Part shown: positions 24,901-37,690 of the stretch, in pieces
Position numbering within the stretch: the first letter of the stretch is position 1
Layout: every line of letters starts with the position of its first letter
DNA from: Ulota crispa
Lineage: Eukaryota; Streptophyta; Bryopsida; Orthotrichales; Orthotrichaceae
Assembly (NCBI GenBank): GCA_963920765.1
Contig: OY987250.1
Location: 1,178,001 to 1,242,000, forward strand
Reading direction: 5' to 3'
DNA: 64,000 bases
Program-made: the position numbers and the translations under genes
Notes under the pieces: generated by a model
The model's input: the letters and a program-made list of their open reading frames with translations, nothing else
Told to the model about the DNA's origin: nothing
Database searches by the model: none

Positions 24901-27270
24901 GATTTCATTTTCAAAAATTCAAACAACTAGAAGTGGTCAACCTTGTTCCTTTTTGCAACCTAGTTTTACAATAGTTGCACCAATGCTTCAATATAGAGGC
25001 AAACAATTGGGCGTGATTACATTGCACACATTTTTGCCATGTTGTCATTTCAAAAACAATACTAAGCATATATGAACCAAATATGCATTTTATATTAGAA
25101 AATCAAAGTAGAAGCGCCAAAATGAAAAAGAGGCATAGCAAAACTTATAGGATAACAATTGATTCACAATGGCTACCATAAATGGAAACATAAAAATAGA
25201 TAAAAAGCACTTGGTACTTTTGTAGGCTCTTCTAAGTATTTTCCAAACTCCTCTCTAGTAATATTTGTCCTTTTATAAGAATGCACTAGATTTTGTTTCA
25301 ACTATCACCAATTTCATCCACTCAATACCAAAATCTTTTACCTACTAGATCATTACCTTAGGTCAAGAGTCTTCTCATGACATGAAAATGTTGGTGTTAG
25401 AACCTAAAATACTCATTTTCATACCACCTCTAGCAAGCATCAAATACAATGTGGGCCTAAAATCCTTGCAATTAACTTCTTTTTGCTATTAAACAAACCA
25501 TACATTGGGTAGACCATTGTGTGTCACTTCCTCTACTATAAAAAGAACACAAATAAACCTAGCTAAATTGTTTTTGCTAGCAAGTTAAATTTTCTTTCAT
25601 CTCATTTGTGAGTGAGTCAAAATTGATTATAAAATAAGTTTGTACAACACCAAATAAAAACCAAATTAGAGTTTAGGTTCTAAACTAGTTTCTATGTAAG
25701 ATCCAATACCGCTTGTTTAGCTCTATAATATAAGCTTTAAGAAAGTTGCTATGATAATCTACAAACCATATTAAATATAACTAAAAGTCACTAAAAGAGG
25801 AGTAGCCTAGAATCCACCAATTAAAAGTTAGAATAACCACTATTTTTGTTGGGTTTTGAGTTTGATGTTTGGCCCTTGCAATACTTTCTCCATCCAAATA
25901 TCCCTTGGGGAAGTCACCATTGAATTTTTAGAAAACTAGGTGAGATTAAAAATAGGGTCAATTTCATTTGTTAGAGGTAAATTTCTTATTTTTGTTAGAT
26001 CTACCATAGTATTGAAAACATGTCTCTTGCTTCATTATATGTAAAATAGGGTAGTGAATGATACATTCATTTTAATAATTTGTAGAAAATATATAGTAGG
26101 AAAAATAGGATCTCCCTAAAAGTGCTTAGTATGATGAGTTTAACTATAATGATATTGTCAAAATTAGATGGAATAAAGTACAATCTGTCCATCTTTTGGA
26201 TGTAATGGATGAAAATGGGATAAAGTTTACTTTTAATTAAACATGGATGCAGGTGAAGGATGGGTTTGTAAATAGTATAAGGCTCTAAAATAAGGTTTTG
26301 CTTTAAGTTATTGTTGCTACTTGTGTTGTTGAGAAGCTGGCACTTTGGATTCTATGTAGTTGTTGCCAAAGTCTATGTGTTAGGGTTAGGGATTAGTTTT
26401 CTAGTCTAATTTGCTATATGTTTGAATTTGAGTCTTATTTGTTGCAATTTCAATTCATAATTGTATTCTTGCACTTTTAATGCTTTTAGATTTCAATGTC
26501 TTTTAATCATGGAACTTTGCAATTTGTAGAATAGATGAAGTGCCAAAAATTTGTTCTCCAAACCATTTAGAAATAAATGTAAGGTACTATGAAACAAATC
26601 ATAGTAGCTTTTTTTAATCTAAAGATAGGTAAAAGAAATTACCTTAAAAAAGATAAATACCCCCTTAAAACACCCCATTCATTGCACGTGGTTACCAAGC
26701 ACAACAAAGTGTGATCTACCCAAGAAATATCCTTTATTAAAAAACCCAAATTCTTTATTTGCCCATTTTCAAAGAATCACTTCTATCACTTCCTATGTCC
26801 CCTTTGACTTGTCCATGACCAAGGATAACTTGGGATTGATGTCACTTTTGACAAGTTAACTAGTTGTATAATACAAAGTCAATTTTGACACTTGATGTGA
26901 TCCAACTTGAGTTCCAATTTCATTTTACATGCATGTAACAATCCAGCCTCAATATAATCTTTAAAGGACAGGCTTGTGACGCAATTTGGTTGCGTTGCAA
27001 GTGATTGCAGCATACAAAAATCGTCCACCTTGTCTTTTAAGGATTAATCAATAAAATTGATACAACTTCAATTGATACAAGCCATACGATACAACTCTAA
27101 TCTTAGCACCAAGATTGCTATTTGATGTTGAAATCACAAAGCACAACATGTGCTGTTGTTTGTTGTTGTTATTTGCTATTTGTTAGTAGTATTTGATTTC
27201 TAACGCATAATCCTCAAAAAAATTGCCATTTTTTGAAAACAAAACCAATGTTTTTGAACAACTCATCCAA
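21991..27270. other. gene desert
   Basis: About 5 kb of AT-rich DNA has only short AT-biased open frames. A 23-25 bp T homopolymer lies near 22511-22533, and a T/A-rich low-complexity run at about 24296-24357. No transposon ends, tRNA or coding homology was recognised. Confidence 0.5.
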
Positions 27271-27584
27271 ACTACACTAAGATACTGCATTTAGGTTGTT
27301 TCAACAATTAGGTTGCCTTACCTTGGCAAATTTACCTCATGACTTACCTTTGGCCACTTCAAGGGGCATGCAACACTCTTTATGCTATAGTAATTCCTAA
27401 TTATGTGTAAAATTATAACTTTCCTACTCGGTGACTTTGATGCTTCTTATTGTGCCCAACCTTTGCTTGCTTCTTCCATTGTAGTGATTATTGATAAAAG
27501 TTACTATAGTATTGATAAATATTAAAATAGTGTGAAATGTCAAAAATTAGTATGGAGCAATCTAAATGCACTATTTGGTGTACA
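27271..27584. mobile_element. MITE, CTACACTAA family, copy 1
   Basis: The left end ACTACACTAAGATACTGC and the inverted right end (minus strand TGTACACCAAATAGTGC), followed on both sides by ATTTAG, form a TIR of about 27 bp. The same termini and length recur at 29467-29773, which defines a family. It is non-coding and no target duplication is clear. Confidence 0.7.
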
Positions 27585-29466
27585 TAAAATTTTGTTTTGG
27601 TCAACTAGGACAAATTGCACAAAGAGGGTTTTCTTCCAACCTCACCTAATCTTTCTGGGGCTTGGCCCATTCCACCAATAAACTTACAAACGCCAAAAAT
27701 TTCCAAACCTAGTGTTTCAAAGAAAATCCCTTCCACCTCGCAAAGCTTGCAACCTGCACTGCACAAGAATTTGAATTGCTCCAACCCCACTATGCTTATT
27801 GCCCCACTACACCCGCCCCTATTGCACCATTTTTTTAGAGCTTGCGCTAGCTGGGGTGGTGGAATCACTGCTTGCTGTGCAAACTCAAGTGTGGGTCTTG
27901 CTTTGAAAATGGAGATCATCAAAACAAGTTTGTATAGTTATTTACATTACTACCAAGCTTATGTTTTTCTTGCCATCTTGGTTTCCTTGTTGTGCCATTT
28001 TGCTATCAAAAATGCTAACTCTCTTGCTTAATTTTTAGAGTTTTACCATTTTTGCAAAATTTGGTTGGGTTTGAGTGATTTAGCGACCATACCTACTTAG
28101 TTTCAGTCCACCCAATTCTTTCCTAAATTGGCATACAATGCAATCTTTGTCTTGGAACTTCGGTTTAAGTTTTTGAATTCTTTTGAAAAAATACAACAAC
28201 ATTCATAGAAGTTTTGTTAGTCTTCTACAAAGTGTTTTCAGAAATTTTTGTGGCTAAATTTTTTGTGCTATGATTTAGTTAGTTTCTCTTTCTAGTGTAA
28301 TTCACCTTGCACCCTCCTCTACATTGTTTTCACTGAGCTATGTGTAATTTATTTTTGATGAAATGCTTTGTTTTTTTTGGGTCATAGGGTTAATTGAAGC
28401 TAGTTTAAAATTCATGCACGTGTATAATTGGAGAGTATATACATTTCACTTTTTCTTAGGGCAAAACCTCCATGTTTGTCTAGAATTGGCAAACACAAAT
28501 TTTGTGTTTTTGCATTTTTCAATTCCGGGGTTAGATGGAAGTTCACTCTTCAAATCAAGATGTGTTTGAAATGGTCAAGCTTGTAATATAGTAGAACCTT
28601 TCTAATTCAATACCTTGCATAGGTCATAGTATCTTTTGGTCCCAACTTCATGATCCATAATCAAAATTAAACTCCTAAGTCTAGTTGTATGCAATTAGAG
28701 AGGTTCTACTACACTATCTTACTACAATTGATAGCAGCATTGTGTGTAATGTTCCTCTAAATATGATCCTCTAGATTTACAGCCAAACGCATTGTTTCTT
28801 TGTTTCTTAAATTTTTTCTATAGTATCGTGCTCATATGGTGCATGACAATTAATCGACAACTCCCAGATTTGAATGGTCAGTTTACCCCTTTGTTAAAAG
28901 GAAAGCTATCAAAAATTTGAGATCACTAGGATCAAATTTATATTTTGCTTTTTTTACTAGTAGATTTGCTTTTAAGTTACAGGTAGATGTGTATATTTCT
29001 TGTTGGTTAGTAATTGTTGGTTATAAGTGTTATGCACTATACTTTATTTCAATTTTACACATGTCTATTGTTACCTAGTTTTTGAAATTGTGGTTGTTTT
29101 CAAAAGGTGGATGGCAGGTGGAGGTGCAGAAAGGAATTCAAATGCTTGACAATATTGAATTGATTTTAATGCGTATGTTTTCAAATGGTTTATTAGAGCA
29201 AAGATTACATTTAGATGCAACATTTATGGCATTGCGCTTGGATTTACATGATTCTTGCCCTTCAATTGCAAAGGAAAAACACATGCATGGGGTGCATGTT
29301 GTCCTCTACTTTACTTAAATCCCCTCTTTAATCATTATTTTTTTGTTTTCTTTTGTTGGAGCTTGATCATTTGCTGGCCGTGTGAAAACATCAGTGAAAG
29401 CATCAGTGCAGTGCATTCTTTTGTTATTCCCTGCATTCTGTAGTAATCCTATGCTATACTCAAATA
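27585..29466. other. spacer between two MITE copies
   Basis: It contains a plus-strand open frame at 27615-28031 (138 codons, Pro/Ser-rich, hydrophobic end), weaker ones at 28363-28569 and 29082-29318, and the small element at 28589-28711. None shows a recognisable domain or splice structure, and the opposite strand of the longest is also open, so coding is not supported. Confidence 0.35.
28589..28711. mobile_element. short mariner/Emigrant-like MITE
   Basis: The ends TAGTAGAACCTTTCTAATT and AATTAGAGAGGTTCTACTA are inverted over about 19 bp, with total length 123 bp. The AGTA(G/A)AACCTCT start followed by a TTGGTCCCAAC core recalls Emigrant-type Tc1/mariner MITEs of plants (from memory). The left flank is TA; the right flank CA is one change from it. 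Confidence 0.6.
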
Positions 29467-29773
29467 ATCTACACTAAATATTGCAATTAGGTTGCCTAAA
29501 CTATTAAGTTGCATTCTCCTAGAAAGTACCCTAACGACTCATTATTTGGCCACTTGGAGACGCATGCAAGTGATGTAGTTCTCTAAATATTAGGATTTCA
29601 AATGATTACATAGCTAGTTTTTTTTTGCAACTTTATTATTGTTGCCGAGCCTTTTAAAATTGGTTAAGACAAAATTTAATAAAAAAAATCATCATGATAA
29701 TAATAAATATTTATAAAGTGTAAAATATCATAAATTAGAGTGGAGCAACCTAAATGCAATATTCAATGTAGAT
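29467..29773. mobile_element. MITE, CTACACTAA family, copy 2
   Basis: The left end ATCTACACTAAATATTGCA and the inverted right end (minus strand ATCTACATTGAATATTGCA) differ at two of 19 positions. The interior shares GGCCACTT--AG and AGT-TGGAGCAA blocks with copy 1. Confidence 0.78.
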
Positions 29774-29789
29774 CCATCATTTTGATTCT

Positions 29790-29990
29790 CTCAAATCCAA
29801 CTTAACCCTTAAACGTCTAATAAAGCCTTCTGCAATCAATACAATACAAGGTATTTTTTTGTGTGTTTGGAATGGATCCGCCTTTTTACTATATTTGAGA
29901 TCAACAAAGAAGTTGGAATATAAATCAATGCAGTTTTAATAAGTTAATTAAGATTCCAAAATAAACTCTTGTTCATAGTAATTATCAATT
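29790..29990. repeat. dispersed repeat shared with 47010-47180
   Basis: The blocks TTTGAGAT-AACAAAG-AGTTGGA and ATAAATCAA appear in order in both places, together with a preceding CAACTTAA segment. The repeat is non-coding, and its own ends were not found here. At the second location it is part of the AATTGGGAAAA-type element. Confidence 0.5.
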
Positions 29991-30311
29991 ATACAGCAAC
30001 ATATCCACTATCTTTATGGGATGTTTAAGAATTAATAAAGAAAAGGTTTAACCTCTTTTTTCCATCTCAAATTTTCTTTGTTTGTTGTAGAAATTATGCC
30101 GCTGATTGGTTGTTTCAACCCCAACCATGAACACATCCTCACACCTCCCTTGCATAAGCTCAAGTTTTGCAATCTTTTCTCTTGTTTATTTTAGCTAATA
30201 AATCATATGCTGACTTGCTGTGTAATACATAAGAAGAAAGCAAAGGAAATCTATATGGGAATAAAAGAATGGTTAAATATAAGTCAAGTTTAGAAAGCTA
30301 GTGATCATTCT
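29991..30311. other. AT-rich spacer
   Basis: Nothing recognisable was seen. Confidence 0.4.
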
Positions 30312-30703
30312 AACGTAGGACCACTCATTCCCAAGCAGAGATCCAAATCCAACCTGTAGGGTGTGTTGTTTCCAACCAGCCTATTTCCAAGCCTTGGAAT
30401 GGGAATTTCTTCCTTTTCAATGTTAAAATCAATGAAGTCATGACATGTGTCCTAGAAGATATTAGGGAGTAGTAGTTTGGCTACGATTGGAATTAGGAGA
30501 GTCTAAGGATTATTTGTGGGTCCAAAACACTTTATGCACTCCAAAATTTGTATACAACTCAGTTTTGCATGAAAAAACTTTGAAGAAAATTGTGTCGCAA
30601 TATTTCACATAAAGCCATTGAAGAATAATTTGCGCCGCATTGTTGCTCTAACGTGCTGTCCTCCAAGAATTTAAATGATTTGGAATGGGTGGTCCTACCT
30701 TAT
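30312..30703. mobile_element. MITE, TAAGGT family, copy A
   Basis: The ends AACGTAGGACCACTCATTCC and (minus strand) AAGGTAGGACCACCCATTCC are inverted over about 20 bp. The interior matches copy B: TGTAGGGTGTG, CATG-CATGTGTCC and CTCAGTTTTGCA blocks in order. It has no coding capacity. Confidence 0.75.
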
Positions 30704-31318
30704 ATGCTAAAAGTATAAAGCAAGGTTTTTTTTTGTTTTTTAAGAAGTGCCAAAGTGGGGATTTAAAATATTATAATGGTGCTTTAAATTTCAATATTCA
30801 TCCACATATTGGATAGAAAATATCACATTATTGGTAGCACATATTACATGTCTATAATCTTATTTTCATCCACAATTTGGCAATTTCATCCAAGTTTTTG
30901 GCATTTTTTTGACGTTTTTTAGCCAAACTATTTTTTTTGGGTGCAATTTGGCACTAGAAAGCCTAAAAAAGCCTTAATAAAAAGGTGCACGCTTACAAGA
31001 GTGAAAAGGTTCATGTATATTTGTGGTAAGAATGGGTTTGTTTTTTTATTTTGTTCTGATGTTGGTTGTTTTGCTTTGTTTGGCATCAATGGTTGATTAG
31101 GAGGGTATGTGCAGCGACCACCTATTGCCACGTTGCTAGAGCAAGTAGATAGACCATCCAAGAGAAGGTCCAACCAAGGGCTTTGGAATAAGCCTGCTCA
31201 TGGTCTCAATTCTTGCGGGCTTTGGAGTTTTTTAATGTCCCTCTAGAAAATTGGCTCATCTAGTCTTAACAATGACAATTCCCTTTTGAAAACCATGGTA
31301 ATTGACTCTTCACCCTTG
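30704..31318. other. spacer between MITE copies A and B
   Basis: Only a short minus-strand frame (30928-31173) without a recognisable domain was seen. Confidence 0.4.
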
Positions 31319-31724
31319 GTAAGGTGGAAGCACCCATTGCCAACAATGCCTCACACCCAACATGTAGGGTGTGCTATTTCTACCATGAGCAAGAGTAGGT
31401 GCTTTGGAATGCGTTCTTTTGTCCTTTGCAAAGTTGGAACTATTTAAGTCATGCCATGTGTCCCAAAGTGAAGTAACAAGTAATGAGCTGAAAATGGTTT
31501 GGCTATTGGTGGAATTGCATGCATCTAGACATTGGCCATGAGTCTGGAACACATTTTGACTCCCTTAATTCACAATAATTTCAGTTTTGCACATAAAATT
31601 ATGAAAGTTTTGCAATCTCAACATTTCTTATCTTCCTACATGGAAAAAATATTTGTCACCTCAAACTCTTTGCAAGTTGTTGCAGAACCTCTTTAGTTAT
31701 TGGGTATGGGTGCTTCCACCTTAT
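31319..31724. mobile_element. MITE, TAAGGT family, copy B
   Basis: The termini GTAAGGTGGAAGCACCCAT and (minus strand) ATAAGGTGGAAGCACCCAT are nearly identical, with a total length of about 406 bp. It is the best preserved of the three copies in the window. Confidence 0.82.
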
Positions 31725-33215
31725 CTTTGCTAATTTTGTAAAAGTCTATCATCTAGAAATGTGAAAATTTGAGAAACACAAAAAACTCAAGAAAAATGGG
31801 AGTCAACAAAATTTGGTTTAAAAAATAAAGTGCAATCCTTTTTTTGCAAATACAATATCTTCTTACTTTTGTAGAGTGTCTATGATGAATATAGAATACA
31901 ACATTTACATAATGTGGACTTGATTTTCTTTAACATCAAAATTTCAAATTCCATTTTTCATGAAATAGTGATTACATAGTCATACTCATTATCTTGGGAA
32001 AAACACTTTCCCAAAATGGATTTTGGGATACTAACTTTTGCATTTGTAAGAATATTTTGGTGACTTGAAGTGGATTTTTTTTATAATTCTTTCAAGATAT
32101 TTTGTCATTGAAGTAAAGTCTTGAAGAAATCATCATAAAATTAACTCAAAATCACCTAAAAACTCTTAAAAATGAAAAATTCAAATGTCCCCAAAATTGG
32201 GATTCTTCTTCAAATTTACTAATATTGCACTTCAAATTTTTTATTGAAATTCATGTTCAAGAGCATTTTTTAAATCCAAGGATGCTTGGATAATGTCACT
32301 CTTTGTAAGAGAAACATTTGGATAGTGTCAAGGTCCCAATTTCTTTTTTGTGTTTTAGACCTAATTAAATGGAGTGTGTGCTTATGGTCAATGCTTGGAT
32401 ATGGTCAACATTATTTTCTAGCATGATGCAATGACCTCATCCAAGCCTCAATTTATTAGTGCCCGCTTTTCTATTTCTTCATGTTTGTTTGCTAAAATGT
32501 GCTAGGGGTTGGTGGTAAATGCTTGGGTTATAACAACATTAGTACATTGGCACAAACAAAGACAAGAATGGACTAGCCTTCAATAGCCTCAACCTCAACA
32601 ACTCTGAGAACTTGTTTTGAGGTACTTGATTTTTTTTGCCCACATGCCTAAAAATGCCTCACACTTCTTAATAATATTATTACCAAAATTAGTATACCCA
32701 TGTGTCCTATGGACACATTTGGGGAAAAGGGCATTTGTGTTTGTCATCCACATAAAACCTTATACAAAGCTTAGGATGCTTACCTCAAGTGGTATACTCA
32801 AATTTAATGTTAGATTCAAATTGATTTTATTCTTAATCTCCCTCCCCACTCCTTTTGTAGTTGGAAAAAGATTCATTGGGTTCCACCAAAGATGTCCTTT
32901 CACTCCCAACGCCCATGTTCATCACTTTGCCCCTTGGCCCTTGGCTAATCACAAATTTTTCAATTTGCCCCTTGAACACCATATTCACTAAAATAGAAGA
33001 TTGGTAACATCTCAAAATAACACCATGTATTTCTGCACCCCTAAAACAAAAAATCAACTTAAAGATTTTCAAGCTTATATTTTAATGTCATTGACCATTA
33101 CTTGCAATTTTCATTAAAATGAGAGTTGAAAAAAGTTTGAATGCTTGTACAAGCTATTGGCTAATGTAACAATATTGAATTTTACGTAAATGAATATTTT
33201 ATGTATTATTGGTCG
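31725..33215. other. gene-free DNA
   Basis: This is AT-rich. A minus-strand frame at 32833-33072 and an overlapping plus-strand frame at 32617-32991 are of similar quality, so neither is supported. No transposon ends were recognised. Confidence 0.4.
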
Positions 33216-33219
33216 CCAA

Positions 33220-33400
33220 GTTATGAGCTTGGTAGTTGGTTAGAAGAAGTTATTTATGTCATTTTGGTGGTCCGGGTTCAATTCCCATTGAACTTGTATG
33301 AGCGTCTATGTAATATACATAACTTGGTGCTGCTCAATGAGCTACACAAGCAAATAAGTTGTAACAATCAACTAGCCCTATTCCCAAAATTGTGACAAGT
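33220..33400 (+). mobile_element. tRNA-derived SINE-like sequence
   Basis: An A-box-like TAGTTGGTTAGA (33233-33244) and a perfect B box GGTTCAATTCC (33275-33285) are 42 bp apart, the normal tRNA internal-promoter spacing. No cloverleaf with paired acceptor arms can be drawn, so it is not a functional tRNA gene. The 3' tail and target duplication are unclear. Confidence 0.55.
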
Positions 33401-33790
33401 GCTTTTTGCACTAACAAAATAAAATGTGGATTTATCTACTATAAGTTTTTACTTCCCTGTGATCAATTTAGAAGTCACATTTGTACAATCAATGAAGTTA
33501 AAAGTAACATAAATAGTTGTAATAAATAAATATAAGATATAAAAAACATGTGTATTATTAGCATACGTGAGACCATTTGCTTTCCGAAGCAAATGTACAT
33601 TGAATTGGTATTTTCTTTTATAAATCTATAAAACCAAATCATGGCACACCAATCTATGTTATTTATAACATGACGTGCTATACAAAATTTCTTGAACCTT
33701 TGCTAAAACATTTCTATGAAAAACATATAGAATATAAACTATATAGAGAAACTTCTAACGTTCCAAGGAAACCTCTTTGATCCTTGCATT

Positions 33791-36247
33791 TCAATCACAA
33801 TTATATGAAGCCAAGCTATCATTTATAACATCAATTTGTGCAAATGGAATGTTGAGGAAACATTCAAAAGTGTCTTTTTTAACTTTAGAGTTCCACATAG
33901 TCATGAGAGTGCTTGTTTCTTCCCAAATCGGTTCTAGAGTCTCATCCACTCTCCAATGCAATCCTTTGACAAAGTCCCATCTAGAATAGCACTCTTGAAT
34001 ATTGACATCTTGTATGGTTGGATGAAAGTATTGAATGAACACAAAATTAGGGTGCTTTGGGTAACTGAAAGGATTTGACAGAGCTTGGGCAATCCAAACT
34101 GGTTTTCTATCACCCTCCACTGGACAAATTGCAAGAAAGTAGCCTTCATAAACAGCATGTGCCACTTGAAATGATTGTTGTGGGCAATTACACAATGTAC
34201 CCACAAAGGTTTCATCTTCAACAACCTCTTCACGAATCTCACCCTCTTCAACAAACTGGTCTTCAATTGACGCTTCTAGTCAAGTAGAGGGCAAGAATCC
34301 ATCACTTGACAAAGCAGACGCTTCAATTAGCTCTTGCAAGGTAGCTTTTACTGCATGCCAATAAAACAATAGATGCTTGTGCCAGCGCCAATACTCCCTG
34401 CTACTGTCTTCATTGCACAATGCTTCCCAGTAATTGATGAACCCCAACAACCTTTTCAAAATTTCTTCCACGCTACACATTTGAAGGTGGGCAACAGGCA
34501 TTAGCTCACTGCACGGCCATAGGATTTGTCTTTTAGATTCCTCTTGCCACAATTTTATTCTTGCACTTTCTTATGGTAGCCAATGTTTGTCAATGCAATA
34601 CTTCTTGTATTTTATGACTAGACATCTTGAGTAATCCAAGAAAAATATGAATTGTTGTGCCTTGATATGGCTTATAAGTGCATTATCCCCTCCCAATAGA
34701 TGACCATCAATGAATGTTTTGAAATCTGGCACTTCTTCAATGCAATGCAGAATTGTTGGCATAGAATTGTCACCCATGAATGACTTCGAGAGATGGGATA
34801 GTTAAGAAATTGTCATTTTTTAATTGCATGCTCCATTTCCCAAAAAAAGCATCCATGTCGCCATGTGTGTGACCAACCAACATAAAATAGACATATATTT
34901 CTCAAAAGATTCTCTTAGCAACATGAAAGGACCAAATAACAAACACAAATCTATTTATGTTGTCAGCGGTAACGTTGTCCATTTGAACATTTAAAACTAA
35001 AGGTAAAGGTGTGGCAAGAATTGGAGTTGCTAGAGCTAAGCGTAGTGAAGTTTTGCACATGTCATTGCCTTCTAATACAGCTTGGAACAGAGTAGCAAAG
35101 CTAGATCCTACAAACAACTTTCTTGAAGAAAACTTTGGGACCATTTCAAAATCTTGCAAAAGTTTTGCAAATGATTCCATGGTATAATTTGACTTGTGAG
35201 TGAAGATGTCAAGACCGTTATGTGCATAGCGCACATTGCCGTGTCCATGCGCAATCATACCTGTCACAGACATTGGCAACTTAAGGGGCCCATCAAGCTG
35301 CTTGTTCTTGTGGAAGAATACTAGAGAAGCTGTTTTTGCATAATCCATTTTATCATGCATGGTTGTCAACACCTCGTTTGGAAAAACAATAGACCAGTAT
35401 CTATTTGAATAATATTGGTCACAATGTGATTGAGCTATAGCCAAATGCATCTCTAATGCCCTTGTCCATTTTGGTTTGTGTGGAGCACTGGCGGTCCTTT
35501 GAAGAGATTGCAAATTATCGCACTTTGAGCACCAAGAAAAATTATCCCCTAGTTTCTTTGCACTAAGTTCTGAGAAGTGTTTCTTCTTAATTTTATTGAT
35601 ATTAGAAGCAAAAACTTTTTCCAATCCAAACACGGTGTTCACTGTGTTAATTTCAATGATGGTCTCATTCCATCTGAATATTGACGGCACAACCTTCAAT
35701 ACCACTTTGTCACCAGAAAATAGTGTACAAGTTTTATGTGGCATATGGTCTGCGGACTAGTTGAGCATGCACTTCAGTGGTGCAATGGCTTGCAAGATAT
35801 GCTTCCTAATCTTGTGCAATCTCGTATTGCCATGTGGCTGAGGAAATTTCCATTCTTAGCATATGCTTGGAACTAGTGAAATATTGACTCTGAGACCCAT
35901 GAAATGAACCTCCATGCTGATAGGCAATCATCAATGCTTTGAACAGAAACCACCCTCTTTCCTTGAGAATTGTGGTGGACCTAGCGGTGCACATCTAACT
36001 TCATGAAATACCAAACCTTGAAACTTGTCTTGGTTGACATTTGCTCTTAAAATGTTTGGATCTTCTCCCTCGGAAATGATTGAATACAATTGCTGGAGCA
36101 ACAAACTTTGCTGGAAACAAGATTGATTGATTTTGGAGAGAGTAGTGTTGTAGCTTTCACATAGAACGGTGCAGCTAGAATTGTCCCAGTCACGTCACGT
36201 CTAGACGTCAAGATGTCCGACCAGATGTCAAGATTCACACCTGGCAT
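33791..36247 (-). pseudogene. DUF7869-like protein, decayed
   Basis: A chain of minus-strand open segments in the right order covers about 800 codons: 36247-36047 (paired Cys followed by SFPREKIQ), 35994-35806, the long 35744-34902 segment of 280 codons, 34777-34571, 34552-34280 and 34204-33791. The middle has VLNVQMDNVTADNINRFVF just before a segment that reads like HTHGD, resembling the QxDN...NKN...HTHxDID signature of DUF7869 proteins (from memory). The C-terminal 137 codons are chromatin-reader-like in composition but unassigned. Segments lie in three frames, so several frameshifts and stops exist. It may be a host gene family member or the transposase-like gene of a DNA transposon. Confidence 0.6.
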
Positions 36248-36299
36248 TCATTAGCATGAAATCCGTTGACAGAACTGGCAACAACATATGAAAACAACC
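36248..36299. other. junction between decayed gene and minisatellite
   Basis: A short spacer with no feature. Confidence 0.3.
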
Positions 36300-36720
36300 A
36301 CTAGAAGCAATCAAACAGCCACTGGAAGGATGAATGGATTGATGGAAATGTCAACAGCGCACGGAAATACCACTAGACAAATGTTGCATTGCCGCAATGG
36401 ATATTTTTGGTCGACAAAATACCTAGATGGATGGACGGGTCGATGGTCCTTGACTCCATGTTGACAGCCGGGATGGACGGCCAGATGGATGGATAGGTCA
36501 GACGGCTTGATCGGATGGCGTGATAAAAGCCTTGGTCGAACGGCCTCGTTGGGCAACTAGATGGACAGCTTGGTCGGACGATCCGATGGACGGTTTTGTT
36601 GGACAATTAGATGGACGGCCTGGTTGACGGTTCAACAGACGGCCTGATTGACGGCTCAATGGATGGCCTGGTTGGATGACCACATGGACAATTTGGTTGG
36701 ATGGCCAGATGGACGGTTTT
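36300..36720. repeat. degenerate GATGGACGG minisatellite
   Basis: About 20 imperfect units of roughly 18-20 bp are built on GGATGGACGGCCTGGTTGA. The array is G/C-richer than its surroundings and strand-biased (G-rich on plus). All three frames are largely open on the minus strand, which explains several overlapping Pro/Ser/Arg-rich frames there. It abuts the 5' end of the DUF7869-like unit. Confidence 0.8.
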
Positions 36721-36933
36721 GTAGAGATTAGGATTGGTTCAATAACCTAAAAGGTTCATGCATAACTTCTTTGAATGAAGTAAGAATTAGATGCCCACAC
36801 AAATCTTTGAATTCTCTCATTTTCCATGAAAGTGTAAAATAACTAGACAAAATAGTTTAGTTGTAAGTACATGTCCAAACCCCCATATGTCCATCCCAAT
36901 TTCTGAATGGGTCAATGGTCTTATGGTCATTTA

Positions 36934-37306
36934 GAGCATCTGTGCAACACATAAAAATAGCCTTGCGCTCCCTAGTTGTAACTGCTTTGCTCATTTCCAA
37001 TACCCAACAGCATTTGACACGTTTGTATGTAGGTTGCGGGGCCTTCAAATTGAACTGCATACTCATCACATTTGAGATTTCTCCAAGCCCCCTGCACGAT
37101 CCTTGGCAAGCATTGTTTTGGCATTGTTCATGCACTACCCCACTTCATAGCCAAGTGTAGCTGTGCAATTTGTTGTACCGCACGTGTGGGCGTTGAAGGT
37201 TTTAGGGCTGCAAAAGAACTTCAAGCCTAGCCGTGAAGGTTTGCCTTGTTCACCCTATGAAACCTCATTTTTCTAGGGCTTGGAAAGCGTGTTGCAAGAG
37301 TTGCCC
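36934..37306. mobile_element. GAGCATC element with TTA duplication, copy 1
   Basis: It is flanked by TTA at 36931-36933 and 37307-37309. It starts GAGCATCTGTGC, and its right end is a decayed inverse. The interior aligns with 59939-60270 and 60590-60639 (CCAACAGCA, GCGGGGCCTT, TTTGAG-TTTCTCCAAGCCC, GCATTGTTCATGCA blocks). TWA duplications suggest the PIF/Harbinger superfamily. Confidence 0.7.
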
Positions 37307-37560
37307 TTAGGGGTTAAGAGTTGCTTTGCACTTGAGGCCATGAAAGCCAAAAAAATGTAAAAGAAAATGAATTGCGGCTATGTTGGCTGGTGCTGATGTG
37401 TGGGCTTTGGCAGCTGCAATTGATGGATGGTTTTATGGTTAAGGACAGGATTGCACCGACATATGTAGAATGCAAGTATTAGTTATTGTATTGTTGATAC
37501 CAGTGACTTGCGTATGTTGGCGCAATCTTGCCCACAATCGTGATTGTTTATCGCTTGGCA
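37307..37560. other. AT/GC-mixed spacer
   Basis: No feature was recognised. Confidence 0.3.
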
Positions 37561-37599
37561 GCTGGAGTTGTCAGGATTCACATCAGAACCTCCTTCAGG

Positions 37600-37690
37600 T
37601 TGCAAGGAATTGCAAGGGCTGGGAATTGAACCCAAGACCTCATGAGTATGACCCCAAAGGCCTTTAGCAACACACCACGTGCTAGGTTAG
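37600..37690 (-). mobile_element. tRNA-derived SINE-like sequence, minus strand
   Basis: The minus strand has a B box GGGTTCAATTCC (37621-37632 inverted) and an upstream A-box-like TGGTGTGTTGCTAAAGG about 46 bp away. It is not a foldable tRNA. The head differs from the 33.2-kb copy, so it is a different SINE family or an old tRNA relic. Confidence 0.5.

Noticed and set aside
27605-28031. 138-codon plus-strand frame
   Set aside because: No domain, no splice or start signals, and the opposite strand is equally open over 105 codons.
33275-33285. Possible tRNA gene
   Set aside because: Internal A and B boxes are present, but acceptor and anticodon stems do not pair.
36311-36683. Overlapping Pro/Ser/Arg-rich frames on the minus strand
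   Set aside because: They are translations of the GATGGACGG minisatellite in three frames.
37297-37320. A fourth TTAA-flanked CCCCT end (CCTTAGGGGTTAAG)
   Set aside because: No inverted partner was found at a sensible distance, and the position is explained by the end of the GAGCATC element at 37306.
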